The position numbers and the translations under genes were made by a program. This document shows, piece by piece, positions 11,817 to 26,200 of a stretch of DNA of 64,000 nucleotides (position 1 is its first letter; the number at the start of each line of letters is the position of its first letter). The notes under the pieces were generated by a model that was not told where the DNA came from, made no database searches, and worked only from the letters and a program-made list of their open reading frames with translations. Origin of the DNA: Phylloscopus collybita. Lineage: Eukaryota; Chordata; Aves; Passeriformes; Phylloscopidae. The stretch lies in the NCBI GenBank assembly GCA_027886175.1, contig JAJNNQ010000010.1, positions 1,279,001-1,343,000 of the forward strand. The letters run 5' to 3'.

Positions 11817-11821
11817 AACTG
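11817..11821 (+). repeat. Right target-site duplication of solo LTR (AACTG)
   Basis: AACTG immediately after the LTR terminus, identical to 10840-10844. Confidence 0.85.
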
Positions 11822-14800
11822 GTAAGGGATTTGGGAATGTAACTTACCTCAGAGGATCAGGATTTCACCAGAAGGAGGAATTTCTCTCTTTGCCCCAAGG
11901 TCAAGCCCAGGCTCTGGTATGTCCTGATTCCTCTGGAGCCCTGGGGCTGAGCAGGAGTCCCTGTGTAGATGACTCTGACCTTGGTCTGAGGTATGAGTTA
12001 GTCAGGACTACTCTCCAAAATAGGGGATCAGTGCTGTTCTTACCCAGCCCTGTAACCTGTCCACTTTGCAGGGCAGATGCACTCTAGTGCTCAGAGTCTC
12101 TCAGTGCCTTTCCACTATCCCTTTTTGTGTCTTCAACTCCTGCACTTGTTATTAACACAGCCAAAGGTACAACAGAGTTCAGCTTCCTGACCCCGGTTGT
12201 GCTCTCTGACATTTGCTGCTACGAGGAGCTCTTGCTCAGACAGCACTAAATGGTGAGTGCTATCTCCCATTCCCTCTCTCCACCAGAGCAGATGAAACCA
12301 ATGGGGCATCAAAATGCCACAAAGACTCTGTTAAATGTGTGATTCCCCCGGCCTCTCCTTTTGCAGGCTCTAAACTTCTCTGTCACTGTCACTGTTTTAT
12401 GGTCAGTGATGCGATGCCATTCCTGTCTCAGGGATGTGCTGCTCCAGCTCAGCTGTTCCTCAGAACCAGCCAGACTGGGATTCCAAACTGTGCTCCACCA
12501 GTCTTACAAGTGAACAAGTGACAGTCTCTTCCCTGCCCTGCCCTTCCCCTGGCACAGTTTACTGCCCTATTCATTCCCTAGAGTAAGGCCTAAAGCAGCA
12601 GATTGCAGCATGGACTGAAGGGGGTTCTCATCAGTGCCGGCTCCTTAAGTGACAGTAAACTGTGAGCATTCCTCCTGAAGGGCCCGTGGAGTCTGAAACA
12701 TTGAGATCTGGCTGGGATTTTTCCAGGACCCCTAAACTAGTCCATGCCACAAGCCTGGGACACTCAAGAATGTGGAAGGCTCTGTGTTCACCTCAATCGT
12801 GATCAGAACCTCAGGTTGCCATTTACCCACTGATAGAAAGGGTAAAAAACTACCATGGAGTTTATGCTTATTAACGAATCTTCATGTCCCAGCAAATGGA
12901 TACAGAGATTTACTGGTCTATAGTCAGTGATGACAATGACATATGTCAGATTCTGCTCTTGGGAAAAGACAAAATCCTCAAAATGGATCTCCACAGTTCT
13001 TTTACTTCAGACATTCACAAGTCATGTCTGGCCTAATCCCTGTGCTTTGGCTGGGTGTCAAGGCTGAGGATAACACAACCCGGAAAAGATCAATACCTCA
13101 CTGAGGCAATGGTCAGAGATCCCCATGTCCCAGACAACAAAAAGACCATTGATTCTGTTCTGATTGCATTGATGCAGAGTGTCTAATTCCAAAATCTGCA
13201 AAAGAAGTGCTGGAATTGCACCTACAGGAAAAGGAGCTGATCTTGTGACCCATTGATGTTATCTGCTCTGCATCAGTCTCATCTTTCCTTTGCTCACATT
13301 GATCTCCTTGGGTTTCTGTTTTTCACTGGTACTTTCATGGGAAGATGAAAAAGAAGGGTTGCCATGCACTGAAACAATAAATTCCTCAAAGCCTGAGTAA
13401 GCTTTGAGATCTCTTCATCTTTGGAAGTCGCTAAACCTTGCATGAAAGTGCTTTCCAAGGTGATAAATTAATGGATGTATCCTGAGCGATGACCACAGAA
13501 ATAGACATTAAGCAATGCAAAGAGCTATTATCCCACTTCATTGAAGCAATTATCCAGGAAACCATCAAATCAGCTTGATTCCTGATGGAAAGTCAGTGAT
13601 TTAGGGAGGAAATCATCCATTCCACAAATAAGCAATAATCTAAGAATGAGGAAAACCTACCTGGATGCATTAGCTGGTAGTCATCTTTCTTGTGCTATCA
13701 AACCTTCCTTTCCTGAGCAGAGGCAAGGAGAATCCAGCCAAAAGCTGACTACAGGCTGATCTAATGAAGCTGATATTGTAGACTCAGCACAAGCTGGACC
13801 CGGGCCAGTGCATTAAGGTGGAAGCACCAGAGAGGCCCTGAGTGAATAGATTCCTAATGGATAAGAAGCAAGAATCTTTTTCATCTTTTTTCATCTGCTT
13901 TGACCTCTCTGCATTATCTGAAACCACTGGCCATAGGATAACAGCTATTTCACCTGACAAAATCATTCTTTACCCTAAAAGTGGTGTGAGGGAATGGAGA
14001 AATGGGCTAAAATGGCCCAAATTATTTCAGGGATACATTTTAAATATTGAAGTAAAACATCACTTTTTCTGCTTGGTTTAGTCCAACAACTATCAAGCAT
14101 GGGGCGAAGTGGTTAAATAATCTGAAGTTAAAATACCAGCAACATAAAAGAAAAAATGGAGGTTTACTGTTGGTTCACAGAAAATGAATGAAATTGGTCA
14201 GAGTTTGGGCAAGATCAGTGTATAGTGAAGAAAACCTGGCAGAGGTAAGACAGAGAAAAGAAGATGTTGTGAGGTAATGACCTTGTGCCACGTGTGCACT
14301 CTAAATAAACCAGTTCATTCTGTGCAGTTCCAGGCGAGTGCCTGAATTTCTCATTGTGTCTCATAGCAGCATCCATATCTCCATTTAGCAATGTTTTCCA
14401 TTATCATAATGTATCTACAGTTATTTATGCTTTCTGGCACCTCCTGGCTGCTCTGTGATCCTGGGCAGGAATCCCACAGAGCCCAGGAAACTCCAGCGTG
14501 GACGGAATGCTCCGGCACGCTCTCCAGCAGCACGCGCTGCCGTGAGCGAGCACAGCTCACGGAGCCTGGTTTCTGTTCTGCTCTGGGTCCTTCACACTTT
14601 GTAATTATCCTGCTCTTTGTTCTGGAGATATTTTGCTTGTCTGGCACGGCCAAGTGGGGCAATGGCAGATGGAAGTTGCTGGGTCAGTAGCTGTGAACTC
14701 CCACAGGTTCTAAGGACCACCACAAATGTTACCACACTCCAGTGCAAGCACAAATCAGGTTGTTTGTGACTCTGTCTTTTGCGAAATAAATGCACAGGCT

Positions 14801-17800
14801 ATATTCTTGGACAATGAAAATTTTTCAAGTTAATCACTCCATGCTTGTTCCCCTAGGATGAAACCCTTTCCTAAGTGCACCTCAGGCTCTGGGAAAGAGG
14901 TTGATTGTGGATCTCAGTGGTGCCAGCAGTCAGTGGGTGGATGATGTGATGAGCAGGGTGTCACAGTGGGTATAACAACAAAGATGAACCCTGCAACATC
15001 ACAATTTGGGTCCATACAGAGGGATGCAGCATTAAGGAAGACAGAGCAACTCTCCATCCCTGCTTTTGTCTGGGATGAGCTCCCTGCGGTTCCCCTTAGC
15101 TGAAGGAACTCTGCAGTGGAAATACTCTGCAGTCTGCTCCACTGAGCTCTTCTCCTCATTGCAATATTCTGGCCACTTCACACCTTTGTGGAGAGGAGAC
15201 ACAGACAAACCATTTATCATATCTGAATTCTGGGCAACAATTAAAGAATGAGCACTAGCATTAGAGGAATCCATTTCTCTAGTGCAGCCGTTTCAGGTGT
15301 GAAAAGAGTTTAATCTTTAGGTGTATTTCCCTGAGGATTGACCTTATATGTTAAAAAAAGGCCAGTCTGTAATTATAAAGTAAGTGATAAGCATCAAATG
15401 GATTGTTACAGAACCCTTTTGTTGCCTTTATTGCATGATAAGGAGCAGTTGCTCTGTAACCTTGAATGTGGGCAAATAATTCATGCTAAACACATTGCGA
15501 CAAAGATGGCATTTTGGCAGGGCTTTGATGTAGGTCATTTTATTACCAGGCTGAATCAAACTACAAACTGATGTCAAACTCATGCCAAGAATGCTAATAG
15601 TACACTGATCAATGAGGTGCTGGATTGCTCAAGTGAAGTGGTCGAGGGAAAATGCAGACATAAAAAGTCTGGAATTCCAAAGGTTGAAGTGCTTGGACTA
15701 TTATACTGGGAGGAATTATGTTCCTTGCATTAGGACAAGTTTTCTTTACTCCAGGGGCCTTTAGCTGAGTATTGAACAGGACAGTGTCAGAAAGTATATA
15801 CTTATCTTTATTTTTCTTGACCTTTATGTGCAAGTAATTTTTATAGTTCCATTAACTAGTAAGATCATTTGCAAACCACTGTACAAAGTGTATTATGAAG
15901 AATGCCTTGGGGACCATTGTATCCTATTATGTTGAATGTTAATAGAATGAAAAATTAATTTAAACTCTAAAGACTTGAGCAAGGCAAGACTTCCCTTTTA
16001 TAGGAGAAATTCAAAATTTTATTTGCTATGGTAAAACTTTAGAGCTGTACCCTAATATGACCTTTATAAGCCTGGTTTGAATCAGTCAGTGCAGGACTCT
16101 GATTGTTTGCCACTTTAAATACAATTACTTCTGTCAAAGCTTCTCTGTTTAAAAGCTTCTCTGTTCTGTCACCCCCACATTTGGGATTAGTCACTAGTGA
16201 GCTCTGAGCTCACAGCTACTTGTTTAGCAATTAATCAACCAGAGATGAGAGAAACCACGATTCCAAGAAGCATCTTCACATTACTTGAATCTTTAATTGC
16301 TCATTAAACATTGTCATCTTCAGCGATGTGGGGCTTCTGAACACCTGAAAACAAGGATACAGTTCTTTATAATACATTTTTTATTACTTTTCATGTGACT
16401 GAGTGCTTTAGAATGAGGAGATCTCTCTTGAGTCTTGCTGCTAAGTCTCACATTGCACTCTTCCCACAGGACTGCAGCTAGACAAGTGATTAAGAAAACT
16501 TTATTGCTTAATTAGTTACCATTATTTCATATTTATGTTAACATAGTTAAGGTGTGATAAATTTGTGTGGAAATCATCTAAATATAGAGCAGTAATGTGC
16601 AGGAGTTTTGTTATTTGGAAGAGTAAAGAACCAGTCCCCCATCAACCTTCTTGCTCACAATGTTTGCCTTGAGGTGAGAACGTGGCCCAATTAAAAGTGT
16701 AAAAATTGCTACACATTTTACATGTTAGAGTGATTTATTATTGCAAATGTCTATACAGGCAGCAGCACAATCTCAGTTTTGACTTCCACATCTCTTACAA
16801 AACTAGGATGTCACATCAATGAGAAATGTACTCAGCTAAAGCTGTGCAGGGCACAATTCCCAGGGTATCCCTATCCCAGCATATCCTATATCTATTAGCA
16901 CACTGTAGTTTGAAGAAAAACCTGTAAGGCTATTCTATATGTGAACTTCTCCTTGTTCTGGATAACCAGCCATTTTCAAATGGTTGCATGAAGGTGTGTA
17001 TATTTTTATTGACAAATCCCATTTATCTAATATCCTGTCCCGAATTTCATCCTACAGCTGTGGAGTAGGATGCTTCACTGTCTCCAGAAAGCCTAACTCG
17101 AGTAAAATAAATGCACAAAAGATTAGGACAATTAGTGACTAGAGATTAGCTATGAATATTTCATGCCCACTGCAATACTGTCTAAACACAAGATATGAAA
17201 TAAGAATAAATTGCATTTTTGACATGCAGCAAACGTAGAAAGGAAATGATTAATTTAGAAAGATCTCGCTGTCGTTTTAACGAGGCAGCTTTCTAATCAC
17301 TGGTCACGTGGGATCTGCTGGATAAAGAGCAGGAAAGTTTGTCCCACAGGATTATTCTAAGTTCACCTGCATTTTGAAGTTGAATTTAAATATTTTCTGA
17401 ACAACTCAGTGGGTTTGGTCTGCAATGACCCAACCACGGAAGAAGCAGTAAAATGTTTCCATGAGCATTGATGGCAGCCTGGGTCCAAGGTGTGATGCAG
17501 TTTGGAAGTGCAACCAGAATGTCAGGTGTAGCTGGAGTCACTCAAAGCTACAAGGCAGTGGTGGAGAACTTTTGGCACAGGAAGTATCTGGGAACTGAAA
17601 GGGTTCCAGCTTTCATTTCACCTGCAGAACAGGGAAACTTCCAGAAGCTTTGCTGGCTGATTTCAAAGGAATTGGATGGTTCAACTCCATTTTCACTACA
17701 GCAGCCCAAAGCTACTTCCCCAATCAGCTTTGCTAGCCTTAGTTTAAACAGGAAGGAATTATCTCTGTCTTGGGATAAATAGTTTTTAGTCCAGCTTCAG

Positions 17801-18599
17801 GCAGTTTTTGGTTAAGTAAACTCAATACCCATGTTTCCCATCAGATATAAAAACACAGGATATACAACCATGGGTTATATATGATCTAAACCATGTATTT
17901 TGTACATATGTGCATACAGTTTAGTACAGTGACCTCATTGCCACTGCATCATATTTATTATTAACTCAGACATGTTGGTCTAGGTGGAAATGATGTTTTC
18001 CAGCTTAACCATCCAATTTGAAGCTCTGACACACGGAGTTTTTGGCAGTGTCCTAGGTGGTAAAATGGAAACTAGGTAGTAAGCAACAAAGTTCAGTCTT
18101 TGAAGCAGTTATTCAGTGCTCTCCAGGTTCTTTAGTGTGTGATGGGGACGCACTGGAAACTGTCAGACACTGAAACAGCACAGGAAAAGAGAATCCTAAA
18201 AACAACGAGCTGTTCCTCAGCCAACCTGTTTGTCTTGGTTTGAACTTGAGGATATTGAACTTCCAATATTCCACCAGTGAGACAGAGAACTGCAGTTATG
18301 GAAAACTGGCTGACCTTGAAAAGACACAAATGCACTTACAGCCACTGCATCATGGAGTAAAATTATTTGTTTTTCCTAGAGATGTTTTTTACAAACCTAT
18401 TTTGGATCTTAATACACATTCAAGACTGAGCTCCATTTTGTCTTATGAGCAGTTGCAATTTGAGTGCGATATAAGAAGCTGCTGTTCTGTAATATAAGAA
18501 TAATAAATGTCAGTTTGGTAAAAACTTTATTACAAAGCAAAATTGCTAACCAAAGGAATTTCTGGTGTGCGAGTTTTTCATTACAGGGCTGAAGTGACA
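11822..18599. other. Unique intronic sequence before the MEGF11 exon
   Basis: About 6.8 kb with no recognised repeat or exon. A minor duplicated phrase, aagcttctctgtt, occurs twice near 16137-16165. A tgtcttggtttgaa stretch at 18231 resembles the start of the solo LTR for about 14 bases but the similarity then stops. Confidence 0.5.
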
Positions 18600-18762
18600 A
18601 ATGAATTTATTGCTGTCACGAGACCTGTATTTTATTTTGGTCACTTAGCAATAATTAAATCTTGTGAGTAATTATTTTTTTGTGTGTTTGCTTTGTTTAA
18701 TATTTTTAAACAAAATATTGCTCTCCAAGGCATTGTTTAGGGGATGTTTAGCAACCACTTAA

Positions 18763-18897
<135 letters not shown>

Positions 18898-19032
18898 TAA
18901 AGATATCAAAATGTGATAAAAATATATGTTGCTATTAAAAACCAGGCCTTATAAAGCAGTGGCCTTAGAACTTGGATGCTTTGAATGGAAAAATGAGAGT
19001 TGTCTGCTGGTTATTTTGTAAGAATTCATACA

Positions 19033-19093
19033 GGGTTGGAACAAAATGGCCTTAAGGCCCCTTCCAACCTCAACCATTCTGTGGTTCTATGAG
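19033..19093 (+). mobile_element. CR1 LINE 3' tail
   Basis: It reads gggttggaacaaaatggcct, then cccttccaacctcaaccatt and ctgtggttctatga. This is the sense-strand end of CR1, about 60 bases only, lying 140 bases after the MEGF11 exon donor. Confidence 0.88.
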
Positions 19094-19859
19094 TATGTGA
19101 GAATGCCCTTTCCTAGGATAATGACATTGGACTTTATTGGTTGTGTTTTGCAAAGAAATGTGAAATGCAGTGGAGGATGCTGTTAATGCTTTTGGTTCTG
19201 TTATTAGGATACCAGTACAGATAATAGAGCTCTATAAAGAATTTTTTTCCCTCAAGTATTTAATACAGCACATTCTTCATGAAATACTCTGTGGAGTGTT
19301 GGAGCTGTTTGGAAAGCACTCTCTCCAGATAGAATTCTTGTCCTGCTCAAGCCAGTGGGAGTTTTGCCATTGACTTTTCAGGCAGCCCAGATTCTCTCCT
19401 CTGATTTACAATCCATTGCTTAAATCCATACTGGCAAAGTTAGGGAAAGGGGAGTTGGGAGTTCTGCACCTTTTGCTAGGGAATTAATCCACACTTGAGG
19501 CTTTCAATTCTTTCAGCTGGCAAGGCTGTGTTTGTTAAACTCTCTTAATTGGGAACGGTGAGTTGAAGTGGTTGGCTCATGCTGGAATGGAACAGGCAGC
19601 ACAAACATCTGAGTGTGATGTAACACAGGCCTGAGACATTATTGACAGAACAGGAATAAGCTTATTAAATGGAGTCAATTTGTGCATCAGGCAAGTAAAT
19701 AAAGCTGCATGGGGAGAGATGCTGTGAAATGAAACTGAATGGACGTTTCCCTTCATGTTGGCTTCCTCCCTTTCTCCCAAATTGATTGGGATCTTAAGAA
19801 AGAAGCATCATTACCAGTCAAGAAGGTAACAGAGAAGGGATCTATAAAGGGAGGAGTTA
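19094..19859. other. Unique intronic sequence, no gene seen
   Basis: Sequence between a CR1 tail and the 32-bp minisatellite. Only short frames, no recognised element. Confidence 0.5.
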
Positions 19860-19959
19860 GAAGGGAATGGGAGGTAAATGTGATGGAGGGTGAAGGGAAT
19901 GGGAGGTAAATGTGCCTGAGGGTGAAGGGAATGGGAGGTAAATGTGTCTGAGGGTGAAC
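19860..19959. repeat. Minisatellite, three 32-bp units
   Basis: Three consecutive 32-base copies of a unit beginning gaagggaatgggaggtaaat lie at 19860-19891, 19892-19923 and 19924-19955, followed by a partial copy. Units differ only near their ends (gatggagggt, gcctgagggt, gtctgagggt). The low divergence suggests recent expansion and likely copy-number variation. Confidence 0.95.
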
Positions 19960-20101
19960 ACAACCAGAGGCTGAGGGCAGTAGGGCAGATTCCTGGGTGA
20001 CTTCCTGGGGTTTTGCCTGCAGCTCTGCTGAATTTCCCCTCAATTCTAGCAGAAAACGGAATAGGAATGGTGCAGGGAGGAAGGACTTTATTCCAGAGGG
20101 G

Positions 20102-20249
20102 ATGTGGATGCTCCAGCCCTGGCAGGGTTGGACAGAGCCCTGAGTAGCCTGGTGTGGGGGTGGCATCCCCCTGCCCATGGCAGGGGTTGGGATGAGATGA
20201 TCAGTGAGGTCCCTCCAACCCAAACCCTTCTGGGATTACATGATTCCAA
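20102..20249 (+). mobile_element. CR1 LINE 3' end
   Basis: It carries the CR1 landmarks cctgcccatggcaggggttg, gggatgagatgatcagtgag, gtccctccaacccaaaccct and the terminal gattacatgattcc, a mutated form of the CR1 end octamers. Sense orientation, about 150 bases. Confidence 0.9.
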
Positions 20250-23200
20250 GGATGGAAACAAAGGCCGTACTCTGGGGTTTGAAGCAATATTTTGGGATTA
20301 CTTGGAATGTAGGTAAGGGAAATACTGGGCATTGTGACGTGTTGAATATCTATCTTTAAAAATATTTAAAAAAAGAAAAATAATACCATTGGTTGTGAGA
20401 TATTGTATAGATTCTCAGGAGCTCATTTAATGTTTTGATTATTAGTACTAGATTTAGTTTAACCTACCAGTGAGTATTTGTACAGTGCATGTGCACTAAC
20501 AGAAGTTAAATATAATAATAATAAAAAAGACTATGACAATAGGGGCATGCAGATATAGATTATACACATGTGCACTCACAGAGTAAAAAGCACTTCATTC
20601 TGTATAAAAATGGCCAGGAAAGGATAAGATGTCAAAGTACAGAATGGTCTTGTGGACTAAAACTACCCAGTGACTCTTATTAAATTGCTCTAATCTTGCA
20701 AGTGGAGATAAAAGAAAAAGAAGGTTTTTCCTATATTGAATATTTAGCTTTTTAAAGTAATTAGGAATATTAAAGCACTGACAATGATTGAGATAGAAAC
20801 ATTATTCATAACTTTTATTTCCGCACTGGGCAGGGATCCAGTATATTTCATTTATGAGGTTTCAGCGGTGGAAAGAGAAGTGTTAGCCAATTCCTAAATT
20901 AAATATGCCCTGTTAACTTTTATAAATGATAGCCCAGGATTAGCTTCAAATTTTAAGCTTTCATTTTATTAATATAATTAGTGTGTTTGCTGGCCTATAG
21001 TGCCCATTGTCTTTCATTCCACTTGTTATATGCTGGGTAACACGTGTTCCTGTCCCAAGGTCTGATCCCATAAGCTCTGCCCAGTGGAATGCTCCTGGGA
21101 GGGAAAGTCAGTTTTACTGCACCTGAGAGCTGCTCAGCTTTGTGCTTGAAATCTGGGTGACTCCATTGTTAGGAGATTTTGTTTAAATTCAAAGGTTTAA
21201 AGGGACAAATTTCAGCTGAATACAGCACACTGTTACTCCCAGTATTTCCAAGAAAGGGGGAATCTGGAAGCTTTGCCTAACTGAGGTTAACCAGGTTTTT
21301 CTGATACATGATTCATGTGTTAAATCATGTTTTACTGGTATCCAGTTATAATGTGGAAAACAATTTTCACTTCTACTGGAATAATGTGTCCCCTGTACCT
21401 ACTTTCTTTCTGTTCCTTCATGGCTATTGGGTAACCAACGAAGGTCACCTGTTTGCAGTGACAAAGGCTGTCCGGGGTGTTCCTGCAGGGTGTGCTCGGG
21501 AGAAGCCCAGGCTGGGGCTGAATGGTGCCATCCCAAAGCCATGGGGCTCGAGAACATCCCAACACATTCCTCAGGATCAGGGATTTGATGCAGTCAAAGG
21601 CATATTGCTTTTCATGTTGGCTGTTTGAAGGCTTTCACTGAGAGAGGGATCACCAGCCAAAACACTCCCTTTAAATAGAGCAAAGCAACCAGGAGCTGGA
21701 ATGGTTTCCTGGATGATCTCTCCTGAAAGCACTTGCTGGGAAGTGGAGCCTCCCTGACACTGGGGGTCCTGTGTTGTGGTTTACTCAGGGAAGATCTAAG
21801 GGTGCTCACTCTTTCTGAGATACAATTTGAACACCCTGCTGACACAGCCATTGTAACTTTCTTAAAGTTTTTCTTATTTCTATCTTTTACTTGGTGTGAC
21901 GGGTGAAATTCAACCACAAGCAAAGCTCCAGCACAAGGTCCAAATATCACTTCAGAACCAGAAGTCAGATCCAAATATTCTTCTTTTTTGGTGTGCCTAT
22001 GCCTGGAGAGGGTCTGAACTCTGACACTGAGCCCCAGTTTCCCATGGAGAGGCAAAGTTCTGGGGTAAAATGCAGTTCCTCGGGGTTACCATTCTCCCTT
22101 GGCTAAAATATTCTCAATTAAATGTTTTGAATAGTTACAGCTACAGCCTGTAGTCATGCAAACAATTTAATCATCTTGCTCAGACTTGGTTTCATGCTTT
22201 CCTAGAACCCAACCTGTAAGACAACAGTTACAAAACTTGCTTTTCAGTGCATCTTTCCAGTGACTGATCATGGTACACGTTAGAGTTCATCTGTTGTCAA
22301 GGTTAAAATAACTTCAGATGAATTGCTAAACAATTATAAAAAACCCCAGTGCCATATTCAGCTCTGCATGTCTCTGTACCTGTGTTTTACTGCATGCTGC
22401 TGTACATCTGTCCATGCCCACAGGCCTAGCCTTGATTTCATGCTATAAAGCTGCAATATATTAAGGCTTGATTACCATAACAATAAAAAGAGAAGTAATG
22501 AGGTATTAGCTAAAGAAGCTCTTGAACAAAATGTTTTCAGCATTTTAATGATGCTAAAAATTAAAAGGAAAATACTTTTTAAAAACCACTGCATACCTTT
22601 CCCTTCCCTTTCAACTTGTTTTATTGAATCATGCCTGTTTTGTCCATGCAATCTGGACTGTTGGTTTTTAAAATACAAAGCAAGATTGCAAATGCTCTGT
22701 GTGAACTCACCTGCTCACCTTTCCAATTTTTTCAAAGCAATTAGCTTCAAACAGTATGATATACTGGCTTGAAGTTCTGGTGGGGATATAATTGCCTGTT
22801 GGTGGTTACCTGGCCTCTTCTGGGTCCTGCTCACTGCCATCTGTATTTACAGACCCTTAGGCCCCCATCCAGCAAAGAATTTAAACTTATCCTTACACAA
22901 ATAGGACTTTTCATCTGCTTTAAATATTTAGATAGTTGTTGAATTGGTTTTGTGAAATCTATACAAAGATATAATTGAAATCATCAGGCCTGTGAGAAAT
23001 AAAGTGGTATTTCTTTCAAGATGCCAGTCAGGTAATTTTATTGAAGATCATTTTGTCTCTCATGAGCATTATTTGTTGTGAGGGAGGTCACAGAAATCTT
23101 TGTGATTAATAGGGCATTCTCAAAAAAAGAGCAACAGGTAGGAAAAAGAAAGTTCAGGGCAAGAACCCCAAATTAAAAGCAAAAAATCTTCCAAAACTGT

Positions 23201-26200
23201 ATGTGCCAGGTTGAGAAATTTCCAAGTAAAGAAACACAGAGGTTGTAGTGAAAAAATAAAGAGGTTTTCAAAGTGTTTGATTTGTTATTAGCTTTGAGAG
23301 AAAACACAGTACTTGCCCAAAGTGTAACTAAAGAGATATTGGCTTAATAACAGCAAACCATCTTTCTTGCTGTGTCACCTGGGGGAGAGAGATGCTAGTG
23401 CTGCTGTCTGGCATAGCCTGATCCATAACGTATACATATGGATAACAGAGGTTTCCTTGGAAAGGATGTTTTGTACAAGCTGTCATTAGGAACAAGAACC
23501 TATTTCATCTTTATCTCTTTGTCAGAAATAGCCAAGGTCATAACAACAGGCTGTTGTAACATCACAGCAAGATCACTTTTAAGGGTAGAGCCCTGGAGCA
23601 GCTGGAGTGCCTCAGTCCTGAGACTCGTGATGAATGGGAACAGCAGATCCTGTGCTAAATCTGAACAGGGTTGTTTGACAAGCCATGGAAAGCAACAGCA
23701 GAACTCTCAGGAGAAAAATGAAGTGTTTTAAAGTGAGGCTGTGGTGGTTTTCAGGCTTGATTTTGGCATTCATGTTCTCCAACTGCTTTGAACTATTTCT
23801 GAAGAGGAAGTGAAGTTCAAAGGAAGGATCCCTGGTTCATGAATTCAGACTCAAACAAAATGCGTGTGGGAGGCTGATCTGCCAGAATCATTAGCTGATT
23901 TTTCATCCTCAGATTTTTAGGATAGGATTGACCAGGAAACCACCAGAGTCCACCAAAGAGGGGCTAAGGTGCAAAACAACAGCTCTTCTAAGCTGTTAGT
24001 GGGCTACTGCATAGATCCAGAGCCTGTCCCTGAGGGACATCTGCCCTTGGCTGTTGTCTGGGAATTTGTCACTGTGGGCTTTGTACCTCAGTGACTGCTG
24101 TACCCAAGCTCCAGTTGAGGTCACACAACCAGGTGCAGGGTTCCTGTTTCCACCACAGCCCAAGTGTTTCATTTGCCATTCCAGCTGCTGGGTTTAGAGG
24201 CAGTTTCTATAGATCTGTTTGAAGTTGTTAAACTGCAATTGTCATCCAGTCTTAATTATTGCTTTAGCTGAAACAGGATTTCATATCTATAGCATGTGGA
24301 CTTCAAAGTTTTAACACACTTTTCGTTTAAGCCAAGCTCAAATTACAGCTTAATTTTGATGTGATTTGCAGAGTCAGTGACAACTGCATCATGCAAAGAG
24401 ATGCAAATGTACAAAATCAAACTCCAGTGAGGCTCATACGAGGATCTTCCCATAGCAATTAGAGAGCGGAATTGATTTCTGTCTCTCAGTTCTAACAATT
24501 TGCTCTTCCTTAAACTTAAAAAACACCCATCTCCCTTCAATCACTGCTGAACTGGTGTAATCAGGTAAACAGCTTGTGTTTAATTTTTGCCTCTGCTGGA
24601 TGTTGGGCCCACGCACCAGGGCTCAGGCCCCGGGTTTCATGTGTTCCCAGGCTCTGTGGCAGCAGCTCTTCCCAGGCCCAGCCCACGCAGGACAGCCTGT
24701 GACAGGGAAGGAGATGTAAACACAAGCTGCTGTGCAGTGCCGTTGGTGGCACAGCAGCATGTCCTGCATGTATTTTTACACAGATAATTTGGCTGCATTA
24801 AACCGGGCTAATCCATCACTTTTCATTCAGTGGGAATATTTTGTCTCTTGCTGAAGCTGTTGATATCTGCCCAGTCTTTTGTGGCGGTTTCTCCTCACTT
24901 TGTGAGGGATGTGTATCCTGTATCCTCTCAGCTTCCATGAATTAACCACTTGGGGGGTGCTGCAAGCTTATGGAAAGTGCTGGAGTCATATGAGCCTGGG
25001 CTTCTCCCACAGTAACAGGGCTGGGCGAGGGCAAGGGTTGATTCTGGAAAAGGAAAAGTAGATCCAAGATTTACTCTGGGAAGGAACTGCTTTCTGTACT
25101 TTTGTGTGATTCATTGGTGATGAATAGATCAGCTGCCAGTTGTTCTAAGTCTTGTACTAAAGTGAGTGAAAAATAGAAATTCAGCACCCTGTGTCCTTTT
25201 TACTTTTCACCTTCATCTTCCCTGTCAGAGTCTGGGAGAGTTCTTCCTTCTCTAAATCAGCTGGTTGTGTCTAAAGCCAAGGTAGTGACAGATCATTTCC
25301 CCAGCACTCCCAGCCCTCCTCTGAGACTCCCTCTTTTGGATGATTTGAAGAGTCAATTGAGCTGACCTGACTCTGTCTGTTCCAGTCCCTGGAGTTCTGT
25401 CTTCCAGCTCGTGCCTTGCTCTCAAGGCTTGATCCCGCCTTGTACTTCATACATATGAATTGTCCTTTTAAAGTCAATAAGGAACAATCTTAACTTCTTT
25501 AAGTTAGATAAATGCTTAAGCCATTACCTGAATGGGAACTCATGAGATGAGGTGAAAATCAGGTTGGTGAGGATCTCTTACAGGGGCCAACATTTTCTGA
25601 GTGTCATCCAGGATGAGCAAGGGCACGAACATTGCTTGCATCCCACAGCTGATAAATGGGAGGTGAGAGGACAGGTAAGATCCAGTGACTACCTGGGCAC
25701 AGCCCCTGGTGAGCTATCCTTGAGCAGGATGGAAATTCTGTGTTCCATGGAACTGAACTGCAAATCTTTATGCTCGGTATCTCTGCAAAATCAGTTTGAA
25801 TCCAACACTGAATTCCTGCTGAAAACCAAAAAGGGAAGCTGTGGGCAAATCTTACTGTGTACAGCCTTACTGATTGCCTGTCAGTAGGGCAATGTGTCAG
25901 GGACTGGTGCTTCCAAAACGGAGTGAGAAAAGGCATTTAGGTTTTGGAGCAGAGAGCTGGGTGGGAAGCTTTGGGAGCAGGCAGGGTTACCTGGGGAAGC
26001 TGTGTCCAACAGTGCTGCTGAGGTGTTTGTAAGAGAGCAACAGCAAAGCCCTCCCAAAGCACAGCCCCTCTGAACCTGGAGCACAGCTCAGCTGTGTGGC
26101 TGCTCTCTGATCTGGGGACTGGCTTGATGATTGACTAAAACTTTGAATTTTCAGGGTAACTTTCAGCAAATGAAACCATGGTTACAAGCACTGAATGGGC

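Noticed and set aside
18231..18500. tgtcttggtttgaa, similar to the start of the solo LTR
   Set aside because: Similarity ends after about 14 bases and no other end or flanking duplication was found.
19753..20223. 156-codon minus-strand frame
   Set aside because: It translates the 32-bp minisatellite and a CR1 tail and has no independent coding signal.
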